NCBI GenBank assembly: GCA_907163375.1
Contig: CAJQUW010006815.1
Coordinates: 124,001-188,000, forward strand
Length of the DNA: 64,000 nucleotides
Source of the DNA: Prostheceraeus crozeri
Lineage: Eukaryota > Platyhelminthes > Polycladida > Euryleptidae
Direction: 5' to 3'
Below the pieces are notes generated by a model, which worked only from the letters and a program-made list of their open reading frames with translations, had not been told where the DNA came from and did no database searches. This document shows, in pieces, positions 12,074 to 26,092 of the stretch. Both the position numbers and the translations under genes were made by a program. Position 1 is the stretch's first letter. Every line of letters starts with the position of its first letter.

Positions 12074-13513
12074 TTGGCTAGTGCGATGGGTCAACATCGC
12101 TCCGTTCATTCTGAAGGCTTCAATTTTGATGCATCTGTTTCACCTAATGCTGTTTTTAGTCATCTTCAAAGACTTGATATCACCAAATCACCGGGTTCTG
12201 ACAACCGTCATCCAAAGCTTTTGAAAACGGGTGCATTCGCAATTTGTTATCCGTTGTCGGCAATATTTCAGCAGTCTCTGCGAGTAGGAAAGTTTCCCAG
12301 TAAGTGGAAGTTATCTGACGTCACCATGGTCCCGAAATGTAAAAACCCTACCATCAGAGACTTACGTCCAATTTCACTTTTGCCAATCCCTGCGAAAATA
12401 CTCGAGCGGATCATTCTATCAAAGGAGTTCAATAATATTATGAATACTTACGACAGTTCGCAGTTTGCATATCGACCCTTTGTTTCAACCGCGGCAGCAT
12501 TAATTGTAATTTATGACAAAGTTACTGAACTTCTCGATCTAACAGACTGTAATCGAGTTGCAATGACCACTGTAGATCTATCAAAGGCATTTGACAGGGT
12601 ACCGCATCATAAGCTGGTACAACACCTTGACGGTAAAGTTTCTCACCACTTCCTTATTTGGCTAATTGACTATCTTGAAAATCGTAGTTTCCGGATTCGT
12701 TATTCGGGTACCTACAGCTAGATGATGGACGTATACTCGGGCGTCCCCCAAGGTTCGATTTTGGGCCCGTACCTTTTTGCATCCTACATGAGTTCCCTGC
12801 AGCCGTCCTCTATGAATGTGACTTGTGTCAAGTATGCTGATGATGTGACTATCCTGTAAGGTTTGCGTTCCTGTGACGATGACTTAATCACCAACCAGGA
12901 GCTATGTCATGTAAAATCTTGGTTAAACAGCAAAGGTTTGGTCTTAAACGATCAAAAGACAAAACATTTGATCATTCGAAAACGCTGTACGAACACAAAT
13001 GAGTCCAGTCATTGTGATCATCATGTAAGGATCTTGGGACTTACACTAACTTGTGATCTAAGTTGGCATGAGCATTTTGGTGTGATTGTGAAGATCTGTT
13101 CATCACGATTACATCTCCTGAGAAGACTCAAACCGCTTTTAAACAAAAAAGATTTGATTACTGTTTACTGTTCTGTAATCGTCGCAGTTTTAACTTGCGC
13201 CTCACCGGTTTTTGTTGGACTGAATGCGACACTTATTCAAGCAATTGAATCAATTAAAAAGAGGGCTCATCGCATAATATGTGGAAGCGGATATGATTGT
13301 GACCTGCTTCAAGACATAAGACAGTTGCTTTTGTCTCAATCCTTCAAGCTTATGTTGATTGCCGAGCAGAATGAGAACCATCCCTTACACCCCTTTGTGC
13401 CTGATAGACTCCAAAGATCGGGACACCTGAGACAGCCTTTCTCAAGAACTACCCGTCGTCAGAACTCTTTCTTCCCGTACACTATAAACCGTCTGAATTT
13501 GTATGATAAGTGA
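12074..13513 (+). pseudogene. LINE reverse transcriptase, endonuclease missing
   Basis: This is the reverse transcriptase of a CR1/L2-type LINE. In order it shows ITKSPGSDNRHPKLLK, LRPISLLPIPAKILERII, QFAYRPFVSTAAALI, TTVDLSKAFDRVPHHKL (catalytic Asp), GVPQGSILGPYLF and KYADDVTIL (the YADD box). The thumb and C-terminal region follow (LNDQKTKHLIIRK, then KKRAHRIICG). One frame is used throughout, broken by stops at 12,719 and 12,857. It starts almost at once after the ORF1 remnant and no endonuclease is present. The last part, FFPYTINRLNLYDK, is the usual end of the ORF2 protein in this group, so the 3' end is nearly complete. Confidence 0.85.
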
Positions 13514-13730
13514 CTATGACACTCTCGATTATTGCATGATCGTAGTATTACTTTGCCATTTTTTTACTTTCATTTGTATATGTGACATATCCCTTGTAAT
13601 GATTTCGATTCTCAATTTTGCAAATATATACGCTTCTCTCTCTCTCATCCTTCTCTTCCTCGTGTTATTCGGGTTGCACTTCTCCTTCTGACAATTGCTG
13701 AACTTATATGACAAATATTTTAGCATTTAA

Positions 13731-15015
13731 AATGCGCAGGAATTAATGTTCACGATAGAATAAGTACAGTTTGCTTGGAGATGTTGCTGTGATCAGAGTT
13801 ACAAGTGTCCGTCGATCACTGATGATCAGATTCACAGACATTCCCTTTTATGTTTAATCGGAAACTTCTCCATCTTCAATCCATCTGAAAAATGCCTTTT
13901 TTCATTTCACTTCTGATTGAGTGCTAGGAACGGTCGTGAAAAGTGGTTGCAGCACTTAAATAGGGGAGGGGACGGCAAATGGCAAGCCATGCCACACTGA
14001 AAGGGTTTATATGAAAAGAAAAATGTAATGCAAGAGTTCACGGTCATCATTAGAATAAACTGTGAAATTGCATCTCGCCAGGATATGGACGTATAAGGAT
14101 GTATCCGGATGTATTCCCATGCTGATTGGGGCCTATGCATTATTTGTATTTCGGAATGCATTCTTCCGTATAGGGATGCATCTTCTTTAGTCGGATGCAC
14201 TCTTTTGGACAGGAAGGCATTATTCTATACTTATGAATAATAATGCTACCATTTTAACTTAAACTGAAAATAATTTAACCCAATCTAATCAGTCAAAATG
14301 TTTTTAAATTCACAGATTTTTTTAAATAAAGAAGTATGTATCATGAAATGTATTGATAAGTACTATGGAATGATTCCAATATAGACAATTGTTGTGAATA
14401 CTATGTAAATATTTAATGGAGATATATTGTAAATGCACCATTAATGTCAAAAACTATTTTGCGAATCCATGTAAACAGATTCTCTGCTTAATGTTTGCTA
14501 TTAATGACGGTTTGTAAGCTGGCCTTTCCACGAGTAGGCCTATGCATGAGTATAAGACCAACCAGCAGACTGTAATTTAACAATTTTTCGGAAAATTGAA
14601 AATACGCTTTAACTAAGCATAAAGGTCACGGAAGCTAAGATTATACAATTTAGTTACATCTAAATGCGACAGAGGTGACTCTTTTGATCTTTTGAAAAAA
14701 GACATTTTTCTTCTGAGGAAGGCGAGCTGAAAGCCGCAGAAAGCTCGAGTGAAAAAAATCTGCAACAGACAAGAGATTTCCGGGAAGAAATTTTCCAGTG
14801 GCTGTGCACCTTAACATGACGACTAACGTCAAAAATTGTGTATTGAGGTCTGAACATCTATTGTCTATGTGCTGTATGTCTTTTGTTCAATTTACCTCAG
14901 AATGCCCTATATAATAACCTTGACAGTTCCTACATCGAATTGCATTTACGACATTACTGGAGTAGCAGTTAAGATTTGAATTCACAGTAAAACATTCAAT
15001 TACACCTTAAAGTCA
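13731..15015. other. Unrecognised host-like sequence
   Basis: No gene or element was recognised. Several short open frames on the minus strand (for example 13,907-14,200 and 14,660-14,857) have no motif. A local repeat of GGATG(C/T)-rich words lies at 14,090-14,200. Confidence 0.4.
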
Positions 15016-15020
15016 GGAGA

Positions 15021-15341
15021 TGACGCAAGTCAGACAAAATGACGCCAAGTTGAACAATTTGACGCAGTCAGATTTTTTGACGCAAATGGACTTTGTACCG
15101 CACGCTCGCATCTCACCAAATTTGGTGTACAGGTGAGTTTTGCTAATATGTATTCAATAAATGCATTCAATACTTTCCGCCGGTTTCGGTTTCGGAGACT
15201 CCAGAGATTTTCATTCTTACTGACGCAAGTCATTCTTTTTGACTCACGACGGTATTCTGACGGGTTAGACTATTTGACTCAAGTCAGACGTTTTGACGCA
15301 TATTGAATATTTGACTCTAAATAAATGAAAACTGCGTCAAC
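15021..15341 (+). repeat. Array of degenerate TGACGCA/TGACTCA motifs (left)
   Basis: The words TGACGCAAGTCAGA, TTTGACGCAG, TTTGACTCAAGTCAGAC and close variants recur irregularly, about ten times in 320 bases, separated by 8-25 bases and one gap of about 120 bases. The same motifs occur in the opposite orientation at 21.0-21.3 kb. TGACTCA is identical to an AP-1 core site, but the irregular spacing looks more like a decayed repeat than an enhancer. Confidence 0.6.
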
Positions 15342-15479
15342 ATGCTCAGGGCAAGTTGCCATACAAATCCTAGAATTATTCATCTTGATCAAATGGTCAC
15401 CTTACACAATAATGCAACAATAATTTGGCAGAAGTTCGCAAAGTATCAATATTGAATAGTCTACAAAATATAAAAATAT

Positions 15480-15716
15480 TTGTATAGTTTCTGGGTGCAG
15501 AAAATAAACAAACGGGTAGCAAATAAACAAATGCGCCGCAACGTGTTTGTGCAACCAAAAGTAAGGACTGTCAAATACGGTCAAAATTCCCTACGGTTTT
15601 ATGGGACAAGCTTCTGGAACCAAGTTCCTTCTAATATTCGGAAACTTCCTCCCCGATCTGAGACGGTTCGGACTTACTTGCTATCGTATATCCGGAAGAA
15701 AAGTGGAATAACTTAA
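15480..15716 (+). pseudogene. LINE reverse-transcriptase C-terminal fragment
   Basis: The frame encodes RTVKYGQNSLRFYGTSFWN followed by QVPSNIRKLPPRSETVRTYL and then a stop. This is the conserved tail of CR1/L2/Jockey LINE ORF2 proteins (T.YG..S..Y.G..LWN.LP..IR). Nothing upstream continues the RT domain, so this is a strongly 5'-truncated copy, or exon-like debris, separate from the LINE at 11.4-13.5 kb. Its ORF2 end differs in sequence from that LINE, so a different family is likely. Confidence 0.65.
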
Positions 15717-18700
15717 TTTCTTGTATTTTCTTTACTTCATTACTTGAAAACTTGTAAATTTAGTCACATGCATGTCACATGTCGTGAATATAATTATAAT
15801 TGATCATTGGTTAGTAAAACTGCCAGTCTCATACGATTTCTTGAATGCTCTGTAATCATAAGCGTGACATTTAAAGCTAGGCCTAATTCTCAGTGTCGAC
15901 TCGTGCGCGAATCCAATCACCACTTATTTATCACCTTGAAAAAACGCTTCCTCAGGGAAAGAATTTTGCGACGTCACAATTGCGAATTTTGCACAATAGC
16001 ATTCCCATAGCAAAATTCTCTACAGCTAAAATCAATGCAAATCATGAAAAATTGACAAACCTGCAATCTTAAGAGCACACATGAACCTCAAGCAGAAAAC
16101 TGTGAAAATGACCCTTTAGTTTGAGATGATGAATTTATACGCATACAGTAATAACGTGGGCAAAAAAGTAAAAAAATGCCGAACTATGCTCACTACGAAA
16201 AAGGCAGTTTATAAATAGTGCTATGAATTGAATGTTAAGGCCTATACTTTAACAAAGCTAGGGGACATCTTTGTCAATTAAGGTGCTTTTATTCGACATT
16301 CTTCTCTACAAGGTCACTTTGTTAACAGCTTGCCCCGGTTCACCTTATCATTCTAATGCCTATGAAACAAAATTTCAACAATTTCTTAATTGAAAGTCCA
16401 TTTCCAGCCGCCTAAAGCAAAGTAGCTACATGCTATAAAATAGTGTCATTTCTATAATGGCGTTTACCACAATTCACGTTTTTGCAGTTGCTTCAATTAC
16501 ATATAACTTTTGGAAAGCGTGTATGGGCATGTTTCGCCTGTTTGCTCATTGGAATTTAAATGCAACATAAAATTGGAACATCCTACTGCTACGAATATAA
16601 GCCTTGTGCATAGTGTTAAATAGGAACATGTATATTCGCATTTGCAGGAAAAGACAAGAAAATAATTTCATACAAAGTTCTACTATAATTTTATATTTTG
16701 CTTCAAATGAAAAACGGCTATATAGCAGTGAGCTTACAAAACACAAGTCATCGTTAACACCAGCAAATAATCTATGAATTAATTCATCGATTTAAGTAAT
16801 ACAATTAGCCTGATGCGTATGTACACAAACTTGGTTGTAGAGAAATATGGACCGAAAGGAAGGATGCTTGTCAAGAAGCAGTTGACTAGATAACGGCATA
16901 GGAACGAAGCAGCATTTTAGGTATGAGTTCTTGAAAAGGATCTTCTCCATTTCACATAGACCTGCCGTGAAACTGATTTTGAAGCTGCATTTTGCTGTCG
17001 AAAGCATATCGCAAATTAGTGTATATGCCTACCTCTCAGAGTAGCACATAATTTGATTACAAATCCAAAAGCAGACACCAGGAGAATAATATTGAATAGA
17101 AATGGTGCAATGCTTGAAATATATCTAGGACTGTGAAATTTGAGTTGCCGTAAATTACAGATGTACATCATTTAACTTGAGACAAATGTGGATCTAGGAT
17201 AACTGAACTTTATTTTCCTCACCGGTGTTATATTTTCTAAGAGAAAATATAGCACTACATTCAAATGGTAAATATGCTTTAAATCAAATAGAGTGCTTTA
17301 TTATCATACTCTAAGACAATAAAGCACTCAGACTTTCGGTCGAAATTGAAATTCGGTCGTATTTGAAGATACATCATTTTGAGCAATGACTTGTCTCATA
17401 TCATTGTTATAATAATGGATGTGGCTTGCGGTTTGAATTTTAGCCTGAATGAGGGCATAGCCTATGCATATACTTTTTCATGTACTGCGGTATCATCAGC
17501 CCGTCTCTATTTCTTCTTTTATCTCTTAAAAAGGATTCGTTATTTACACCAAAGTATAATTTGTTAGGAGAATTTTTCCCATTGCTTCATAGTTATCAAA
17601 ATTCATATAGAAAGATAAAATCGACACTGCAGCAACTGGCTCATCAATTTCTCTGAGCATCAAAGTCGAAAGTCCTGATTAATAGACTGTGCTTGAGGGC
17701 ATATCGGTGAAGGCATCTGAAGAATTCTTCTTCGGGATAGTGTGGTACATCAAGTAGATTTGTATTTACATGTGTGTTAGCTGTGAATTCCGATTTGGGA
17801 CAGTACTATAGTACCTGCAGTATTCTAGTTGAACGTAGTTGGTAGACTACATGTATAGACCTACTTGCTTTTCATCTTATTCCATTTGTTTCCAGTCTTC
17901 ATGGATTATATTAGGCTTACATCCTTCGCTATAGTTTTGCTGATGATGCTTCCCATTTTGTGCCGTCCCAAATTAATGTCTCCCATTTTTGTTTGATCTC
18001 GCTCGTGCAGATTTCGAGAGATTTTTTAAACCTAAAAGCCTACAAAAAATTTGTATTTTGGCCGGGGAGTCCTGAACTAATGGCAACATTTTGATAACGT
18101 TGGAGAACTAATAATACTATTATCATTGTTCTATAATACTGTAATACTAATATAGAACTATTATATTAAAGTACTATAAATAACTACTAATACTAATTAT
18201 TGTTTTTGGAATTCACACTGTATTTGATGAATACGATTGTCGCAAACAGACGATTCTTCATGATGAACCAAAAGTACGTTGAGGTATCTTCTTAAAGAAT
18301 TTATTGGCTATAAAATTGTAATAAAAAACTATGTAGGCTTACAGGACCGACGTTTCATGTATTCACGCTTCTTAAGGGGCAAAAAAGCTAAAAACAATCA
18401 ACAGAAAGTCAGTAGAGCGTCAGGAGGGACAAGCATAGTTATTTACGCAGTGGGTTAAAGAATTCTACCCTTACAATAATTGGTCAAAATTTTTTGCAGA
18501 AGTTGCCAGAAACATAACGTTATAAGGATTTTTTGTTTTGCTTCATCTTCGAATTGACAATTTTATTATAGAAGAGTAGAAGTGCATGCCTCACGACAAT
18601 TCTCTGAAAAAGGTTTATTTAAATAAAACTCGGAATCATTTCAACTACTGGACCCTATGATGTGAGCCTAAACATTCTTTTTGCCATTCCATTATGGCCG

Positions 18701-21000
18701 GGTGGTGTATCATCGATTTCAGTGTTACTTCCTTTCGAGTGACACAGAGCGGTCGAATACATGAATAGGCCTAATCGATTTCTATGGCCTGATCGCACGA
18801 GTTCAAAGATCACTAGTTGCACAGAAATAGTCAAACAGCCACAACGAGATTCTGCTAGGACCGATGCCGAAATGAGACTTTCACAGAATGAAATAAGTCT
18901 ACCACGAAGCTGCGCATCTGCCGAGTTCTATCCGGTTCCTTATCTTGTCAGACACGATCAAAGAAAAACATATTTCAATGCAATAGGGCGAAGACTTTTT
19001 ATATGCAGTTTCTTCAGATCATTTTTTATGCATGCAAATCTGTCTGTGAGGCTATTCACATTCAGATTTGGCAAGCCTCCTAATGTTGAAAAATACAAGT
19101 GTTTTCAGTAATTTTACATGTATACCTCAAAGTCGGTAGTTTTGAATCCTCATGGATGCGTTGCTGTATCCACTGGATTAAAAATTACGTTGCTTGAGGC
19201 TTGTCGGCATCTCTGTTATTTTTGTCTGTTTTTTTCTGTTATTGCATGCATGAATGTTTTTAGTTGTGTACGTGTAAGTAGGTAAGATAAGAATCGTTAT
19301 TCGGCTTTCAGCCAAAAACTGTGCCAGAAGCCAGTGGATCCCCGGATTGTATAGATTACAATTATCTGTCCGATCTGAGGATTAGTTGGTTTTTGGATTG
19401 TTCATCATTTGCGGATAGCTTCACGCATCGAGTGTATAACCAACTAAAATCGAAATCAAATACTAGATGACTGCGTAGGGATAGCAAACTGATATCGAAG
19501 TCGCGATTGCTACATATCCATTGTTAACAAATGGATGCCAGGCGGATAACCAGAATGCACAGTCGATAGCACGGATATCCGTCAAAAACAGCGAACCAGA
19601 TGTCGGTTGGATATCAAGCATATCCGCTTATAAGATACTGATCTCCTTGGGATAAACATTTGTTATCCGCGTAGATAGACTGGATATCCAAACGGCTCCT
19701 GACGTAGAAATAATGGTGTGTGTCCGCTCAACTGTGAAGATCCGTTGATATCCGGAGAAACTATAAGATGCTGATCGGGTATCCGTTTGCTCGGAGGGGT
19801 GCGATTTAAAGAAGGCGACATGCAGTGCTTCAGCATCATCATTGTGCGTAACTTAGCTATGGTACAATGTAGACGATAGTAGACAGTAATGTTTTCTCGT
19901 AATGATGATATCTGCACAAGCATGTGACAGATATTTTAGAAGTCTAATTATCGTATGTCTACATGTGTATTCATACCATTGCTGCCCACTGCGATTTCTT
20001 GTTTTTTTTAGATTTTCTCATTTTCTAATCCCAGCATATAAAAATATCTTTAAGAACCTCAGAGCCCTATCGAATGCTTAGAGTGAATTTTGGTAACCTA
20101 TTTTGGCTTCAATTCATAAATAATAATATCAAGAAAATAACAAAAATCATTGAAAACCATAGCCTGAAAGGGAAGTGACATCTACTGATATCCTTCTATT
20201 CTTGTTTTTTGTCCTATTCATATTTATTATTGTTGTCAAGTTTTTCCTCTAATTTTTGCTCACTTGGTGTGAGGCCTATAAATGCTCTGCTGTTTTATCC
20301 CTTTACAAAGATCTTATTGACAATAGGTCCATTGCTTTCGGATATTGTAACTTCCATACTGTGCTCCCCTCCACTTCCTTGCTAAATTCACATTCCAAAA
20401 ATTAGACCTAAACAATTTCTCAGTTTCAGTTCTACTATTCCTTCCTTCAGTTTCATGTATTTTCAAGGAATGACTTGCCTACTTGACGATCCCGTGAATA
20501 AACCAAAGAATGTATAGGCAAGGCATACTATTCAAGTCATGTCGTTGCCCCCCCCCCCTGATAAACGGAGTGTCAACTTTTCGGTCTCATTACTTGACAT
20601 GAGATGGCAATTTTCTAATTAATCGATTCGAACATTCTGCAAATTATATTTCGATTACGATGAATGTTCCAGATGACAGAAATTACTCCTGCGATTAGCT
20701 CATTTATAGTGTGATGATCATTGAAACTTTGAGCAAACTATCCTGACAAATAATTCTAGCAGTGGATAACATTGAATTGGAAGAAAGCATGATCGCCTTA
20801 TTTCTGTTGTACAAAATTTACCATGAACCGCTGTCTGAACTAAGATTGTAAATCTTGGCATCATTTGATATAGGCCTATTTGATTCCATGTTAACTTGTT
20901 CTTTTGAGATAAGCGCTTTATTCGATACATAAAATTGTTGAGAGAACTTCTGACCGTATATTTAGATATCAATATACCGCATTGCATTATCGATCGTTTT
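15717..21000. other. Unrecognised sequence between the two motif arrays
   Basis: No gene was recognised over about 5.3 kb. It contains two short hairpins near 17.2-17.3 kb, a run of GATATCC-type words at 19.5-19.8 kb and a run of ten C residues near 20,550. Open frames such as 18,761-19,111 have no motif. If the facing arrays at 15.0 and 21.0 kb are the ends of one element, this would be its interior. Confidence 0.35.
17229..17327. repeat. Two adjacent short hairpins
   Basis: TATATTTTCT (17,229-17,238) pairs with AGAAAATATA (17,242-17,251) across three bases, and GTGCTTTATT (17,293-17,302) pairs with AATAAAGCAC (17,318-17,327) across 15 bases. Both stems are perfect. In A+T-rich DNA such palindromes arise by chance or from small inverted-repeat elements, and no function is evident. 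Confidence 0.5.
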
Positions 21001-21267
21001 TGAGTCAAATATACCAAATGCGTCAAATTGTTCGGACGCGTCAGGAAGTTTTCAGAATATATTTCATGATTTTGAGTCAAATATACGAACTGCGTCAAAA
21101 AGTCTGACTTCAATTTTCATTTACTTCAGCTTGAGTCAAATATACTTCTTGCGTCTAATATAACATTTTCGTCATAAAGACCGACTTGCGTCACGACACG
21201 TATCTGAAGTGACGAATTCAGTTGGTAAAAATGGTTTTCTGCGTCAAATTGTCCCACTTGCGTCATT
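21001..21267 (-). repeat. Array of degenerate TGACGCA/TGACTCA motifs (right)
   Basis: On the minus strand the array begins with TGACGCAAGTGGGACAATTT followed by GACGCA, and continues with TTTGACTCAA and TTTTTGACGCA words. It is the mirror of the array at 15.0-15.3 kb: both outer ends read ATGACGCAAGT, then a GACAA word, then TGACGC. The facing orientation resembles the subterminal repeats of a DNA transposon. Confidence 0.6.
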
Positions 21268-24200
21268 GAAAATCTCCATAGACATTAAATTCTATTGTTT
21301 TGCCTACTATCATCGTTTCAGAACAATTTGGGTTCACCACACCTACTGACACCATCAATAGCTTTTCTGTTGTTCTGACAAAGAGATCTAAGGAGAGATT
21401 TCGGTTGCTTCAACACACACGTTATTTTCTTGTCCTTGAATGTCTCAATTAAGCTTGTTGAAGCCTACAAACTAGAAGCCTGTTACTTTTCACTATCCTG
21501 CCACTTCAAATGGTCGAAAAATCAAGACGGAAAGACGGCAGCTTCAGGAATTTCTATCATGTTGGTTGCAGTTGTGCAGTACCTAGGGTTACACAGGAAG
21601 AATCACATCTTGAAGCATGTTAGGAATGTTCCTGTTATGACCTGTTAAATGAAGAGAATGAGAATATAATTACAAGTATCTTACTGTAATTAACGGAAAT
21701 TAAGCTGATTATCACATCACATTTTGGCATTTTCTACAATATTTCAAGCCTGCAAATCTTTCGATTCTTGTCATGATAAAATTGAAAGAAGTTCTTTAAG
21801 GTTTGGTCCCAACTGCCACATGACATTTAGGATTATCTTGCTTGTCATTTTGACTTTGAAGCAGCTGGAACTTGTTCGCACGTAACCTTGAAGCGCGAAA
21901 AAACTTATCCCAGTCAGACGGTCTTTTGCCATGATTACATGATGCTTCGGTAACAAACATTTTACCGACTAGTCTCCAGTTCAGTTAATGTCAGTATAAG
22001 TTTAAAAATGGCCAATGACATTTTTTATATGAAATGTGGTAATTAATATCAACCTACATAAAATATTAGACAAGACAATCGCGTGAATTCATGGGTTGAA
22101 GTGGAATCCTTGTAATTGCAATCGATTATTGAAGCAGCATAGTTGCTAGTTGGCAGCTTAAGTTGATAGAAATCTCATAATTCCATCATAATCTTGTGAA
22201 GACATTACATTGTACTGGGCCTAACTATTTCCAATAAGACTAAGCAGGATGAAAGATTGATTGTAATAAGTTGAATGATGACCGTTTTGCAGCAGCTTAT
22301 TCAAGGAACAGTACGATAAATATATTTAAAATTAATCCTGACACAGCAGAACATCTACAGTCCTTTGCGTCGTCCGAATGAAAACCGACTGAGGTTTAGA
22401 TCCTTCTTCATTTTTTTAAGAAATTCCCGATGTTTGAATACCCACCTAACACCTACCACATGTTAGAAAGTTTGATTTAGTGTTATCCGCAAATGAAAAT
22501 CATGCTGTAAACTTACTCATGCATAAGTAGCGCACGCAAAAAAATAAATACGACGATCATTGTGTCAAAAATACATGCAGAGCCCGATAATTGTACTATT
22601 CACCTTCAACCCAAAGTTTTAAGCACTGCAAAAATGAAAACAGACTTAAGTTTTCGCTTACTTGATGAAGGAAAAGGTCTCCATGATAATAAGTGATTTC
22701 AACATTTTCCAGCATCTCGGAGTCACGCATATCTCCTTTGTTTTATCTAGCTTTCCTAATCATGCTTATAAGGGAAAGAAAAGCATGACATTGCAAAATT
22801 CAAAAATAATAATGAAACAATGAAACTTAGAGGATATTTTAGGGAAGACGAAACGATATCACGTTGAGCGTGTCACAATTCGCCAGACATTCTCAAAAAT
22901 TCTATTTGCAGCTGAAAAGCATATTTTCTTACTTTTCAACTTTGAGTCTACAGCCTTTTCAGTCTCTACAATATCTTAATCTAAATCATGTATGTCCAGA
23001 CTGAAAGCTGTAGACTACAAGCCCCAATCAATATTAGCTAGGAATCTTAACTGTAAAACCAGAATCAAAAATACTTGGAAAATGTGTATCGGTAATGCAC
23101 TGTAATCATTACTTTCATATCTAAAGCAGAATTAAACTACGAATGCCTTCACTTCATTACAAACGATTAGAAGAAATACTTGACTATACGAAAGAAAATA
23201 CGGAGCAGTTCGCAGCTATTACTTCAATGTTTTGGTTGTCTTGTGGGGTATTAGTAATATCAAGGATTTACAGGTCAAGCGAAGACAGATCTGATTGACT
23301 GTAATGATTATAATCCACCTAAAAATAAAACAGCTCATCGTTCAGATTCTCTATTTTCAAATTTGATTTTGATCTATAGCAATTTCTTTGACAGTTGATC
23401 TCAAAAAAGGAAATATTCTGATTTCCTTACTTGAATTGCTGTAAAGGAATACCTTAATTCCTTGCATTTTATAATTTCTTTTTATGTTCAGATTTTTCTT
23501 TGTTCTTATACTCACTCTTGTATTATAGCACTATTGCTTATATTATAATCACTATTTGTAGTGATACCTATATCACCACACATCATATTTCCTATTATAT
23601 GTATCATATATATTTTTCTTATAAATTCATTTGACATTTAAATTAATAATTTATTTTAAATAACAATTTCACACGCTTTTTAGATATATTTTTCATCTTT
23701 TAAGGACTAAAAAATCCATAAATCCATAACATCAATGATCCCACTGAGTGATCAACAGCTTTAAAACTTGTCTCTATGAATTTCTGCATATGCTGTAAGC
23801 TAAACTAAGATTATATATCATAAACATGCCGAAAAACAATTGAATTTTAATTCCAAAAAACATTCTGACAAATTGTTCTGGCATAATTACAACACACCGC
23901 ATATTCGTTGCAATAGATATTAATATCTGTTCTGTGCAATTTTTGATTATTGCCTATCAATAAACATTTATGGTGTTCAAGAAATATAAGTTTGATAGTA
24001 TTGCATCAAATTTAGCAAATTTACATTAGTCTGTAATAATTTACATTGATTCACTCCAGGAGCTGGCACTGACAGATAGATATACAAATCTTCAGAAGAT
24101 TTGGTATCGTCAAAGAAGGAAGCACCAGCGGAATGTCAGCAGACCAGTTCTGTGACCGTATTTTCAGTGCAATTTCGCAACCCACCGAAAATGGCTACAT

Positions 24201-26002
24201 TAGGTGTCCTCGCTTAGCTGATCCCATCAGTAACAAGTCTCATAGGTAGTTCGGACAGAAGATAATACTTTTTTATTCATTGTAGAATACATCATGCAAT
24301 ACGAAACGTATGCCTATCGGAAGATGCATAGAAGAAGATTACATTATTTACAGTATTTCCACTTGAGATCTTACACGTTCGCTGCGTACCATTTTGTCTC
24401 AAATAAATTCTTTTTATGTTAGGAAAGATATAATTCTTTTTTTATATCAAAGAAATTTATTTTTGAGAGCAAAGCAAACATCAAGCAAATTGCAGTCTTA
24501 CTATACGTTGAGGATGCTTTTTCCGAAGCTTCCGAGGTAGTGTATCATTTTAAAGAAGCGCAGCCTATTTTATTTGTGAATACTTTTGGCTTGCCAAAGT
24601 TTAATGTAAACTTCTATGCCATAAGCATTTTCAAAATATATGATTTTGGATGTTGAGCTAATCTAAAATGCATGGTTTTGTTTTCTCGATTTCGACCTGT
24701 CGGTCACTCAATATATATCATTGCATTGCCTGTCGCATTGATATCTTAACAACCTACTACAACGTTTGATGTGATAAGATGTAATCTATGCACAAGACAA
24801 ATCTTCGTATATGAGAACTATGAAAAGTGATAAATTACATCGAATTCTGTCGTCGATCTAATTTTCTTGAGCTGACCAAAACTTTTCCGAATAGATTTGG
24901 TTTTTGACATGAATGACATCATGATACATACTTCAGGTAGTCGCGTCATCTGATGAGCCCTCACATACCACAGGTTGGGAACTTCATGGGCGACCACACA
25001 GAAATGCTGCTAGGCTAACAAATCACTAACAGTATCACTCACTTATTGAAATTTGCATGATCACTAACAAATCACTATCTAACACTGTTTCTGTGCGGTC
25101 GCCCTTGGTCTATAGGCTACTTACCGAAATCTGACCCGATTCGGTCTTCTACGAACATAGCAAGTTCTGTCGCACGAGTGAGTTACGTTGGCATGAGTTT
25201 AGGAGTTAAGAATGCTAATGAATATTGACATCAAAAGATGTGCCGAGGGTACAGATCAACGTACATTAAGTGCATTCACTCCCCATGAAATGATCCCAAA
25301 TACCAATAAGACACCAACATCTGATACTAAGATTACTATGATCTCTAAACTTCCATCATTAATACTTGTTATCGAAGTTGGATCAAATTTCTAAAGAAAG
25401 CACTATAATGAGAAATTCTCAAAACAAATAAAGACATGTTTTTTAAATAAGTATGCCTTAAGCAGGATATACTCTTCACCCCATGCGGTCATTATAAGCC
25501 CATCAGTATTCCTGACTCGTTATTATAATCAAATGGTTGAATTTCAAGTTCTATGTAAGCAGCGTTGTAAAATTGAAAATATTCAATTGAACATTTTGTC
25601 ACGGCAACGTTTCTACATCAATGATAAATTGATCAAATTCACTGATCCGTGTACAAGAAAGTTCCTAATAGGATAACTAGCCAACAGGATGTACTCTAGA
25701 CAATAAACTATTGTTTGGGAATAATAAAAGACTTAGGTAGGCATTCTGTTCATGGCGTCTACCTTCCATTCAATTTCAGAAACAAGAACTTAGTCAATGA
25801 ATTTTGAGAGTAGCGCGTATCCTATTTACAGCACTACTTGCTCAATGCGATTTATCACAATTTTCAAATCAAATGACAGAAATTCATCATCTCAAAACAT
25901 TCCGGGATAAAAACTCGAAAGAAATATGTACTACGATAATCAGTAAATCCTCCTGTTACTTTCATCACAACATATTTATTATTTATTCACCTGTTCATAC
26001 AG

Positions 26003-26092
<90 letters not shown>
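26003..26092. repeat. (TA)n microsatellite
   Basis: About 90 bases of nearly uninterrupted TA dinucleotide, with one TT interruption. The poly-(Tyr-Ile) frame that crosses it is an artefact of the repeat. Confidence 0.97.

Larger units (their letters stand above)
11432..13730 (+). mobile_element. CR1/L2-type LINE, decayed, internally deleted
   Basis: A non-LTR retrotransposon copy with a coiled-coil ORF1-like part and a reverse transcriptase. The apurinic endonuclease that should sit between them is absent: ORF1 is followed within about 100 bases by the start of the RT domain, so roughly 2-3 kb has been lost. RT motifs and the C-terminal region match the CR1/L2/Jockey group. In-frame stops lie at 12,719-12,721 and 12,857-12,859. 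The 5' end is uncertain (possibly near 10.7 kb) and the 3' end is placed near 13,730 without a clear tail repeat. Confidence 0.75.

Noticed and set aside
19663-19923. Minus-strand frame with Ser/Pro content
   Set aside because: It runs through GATATCC-type repeat words and has no motif.
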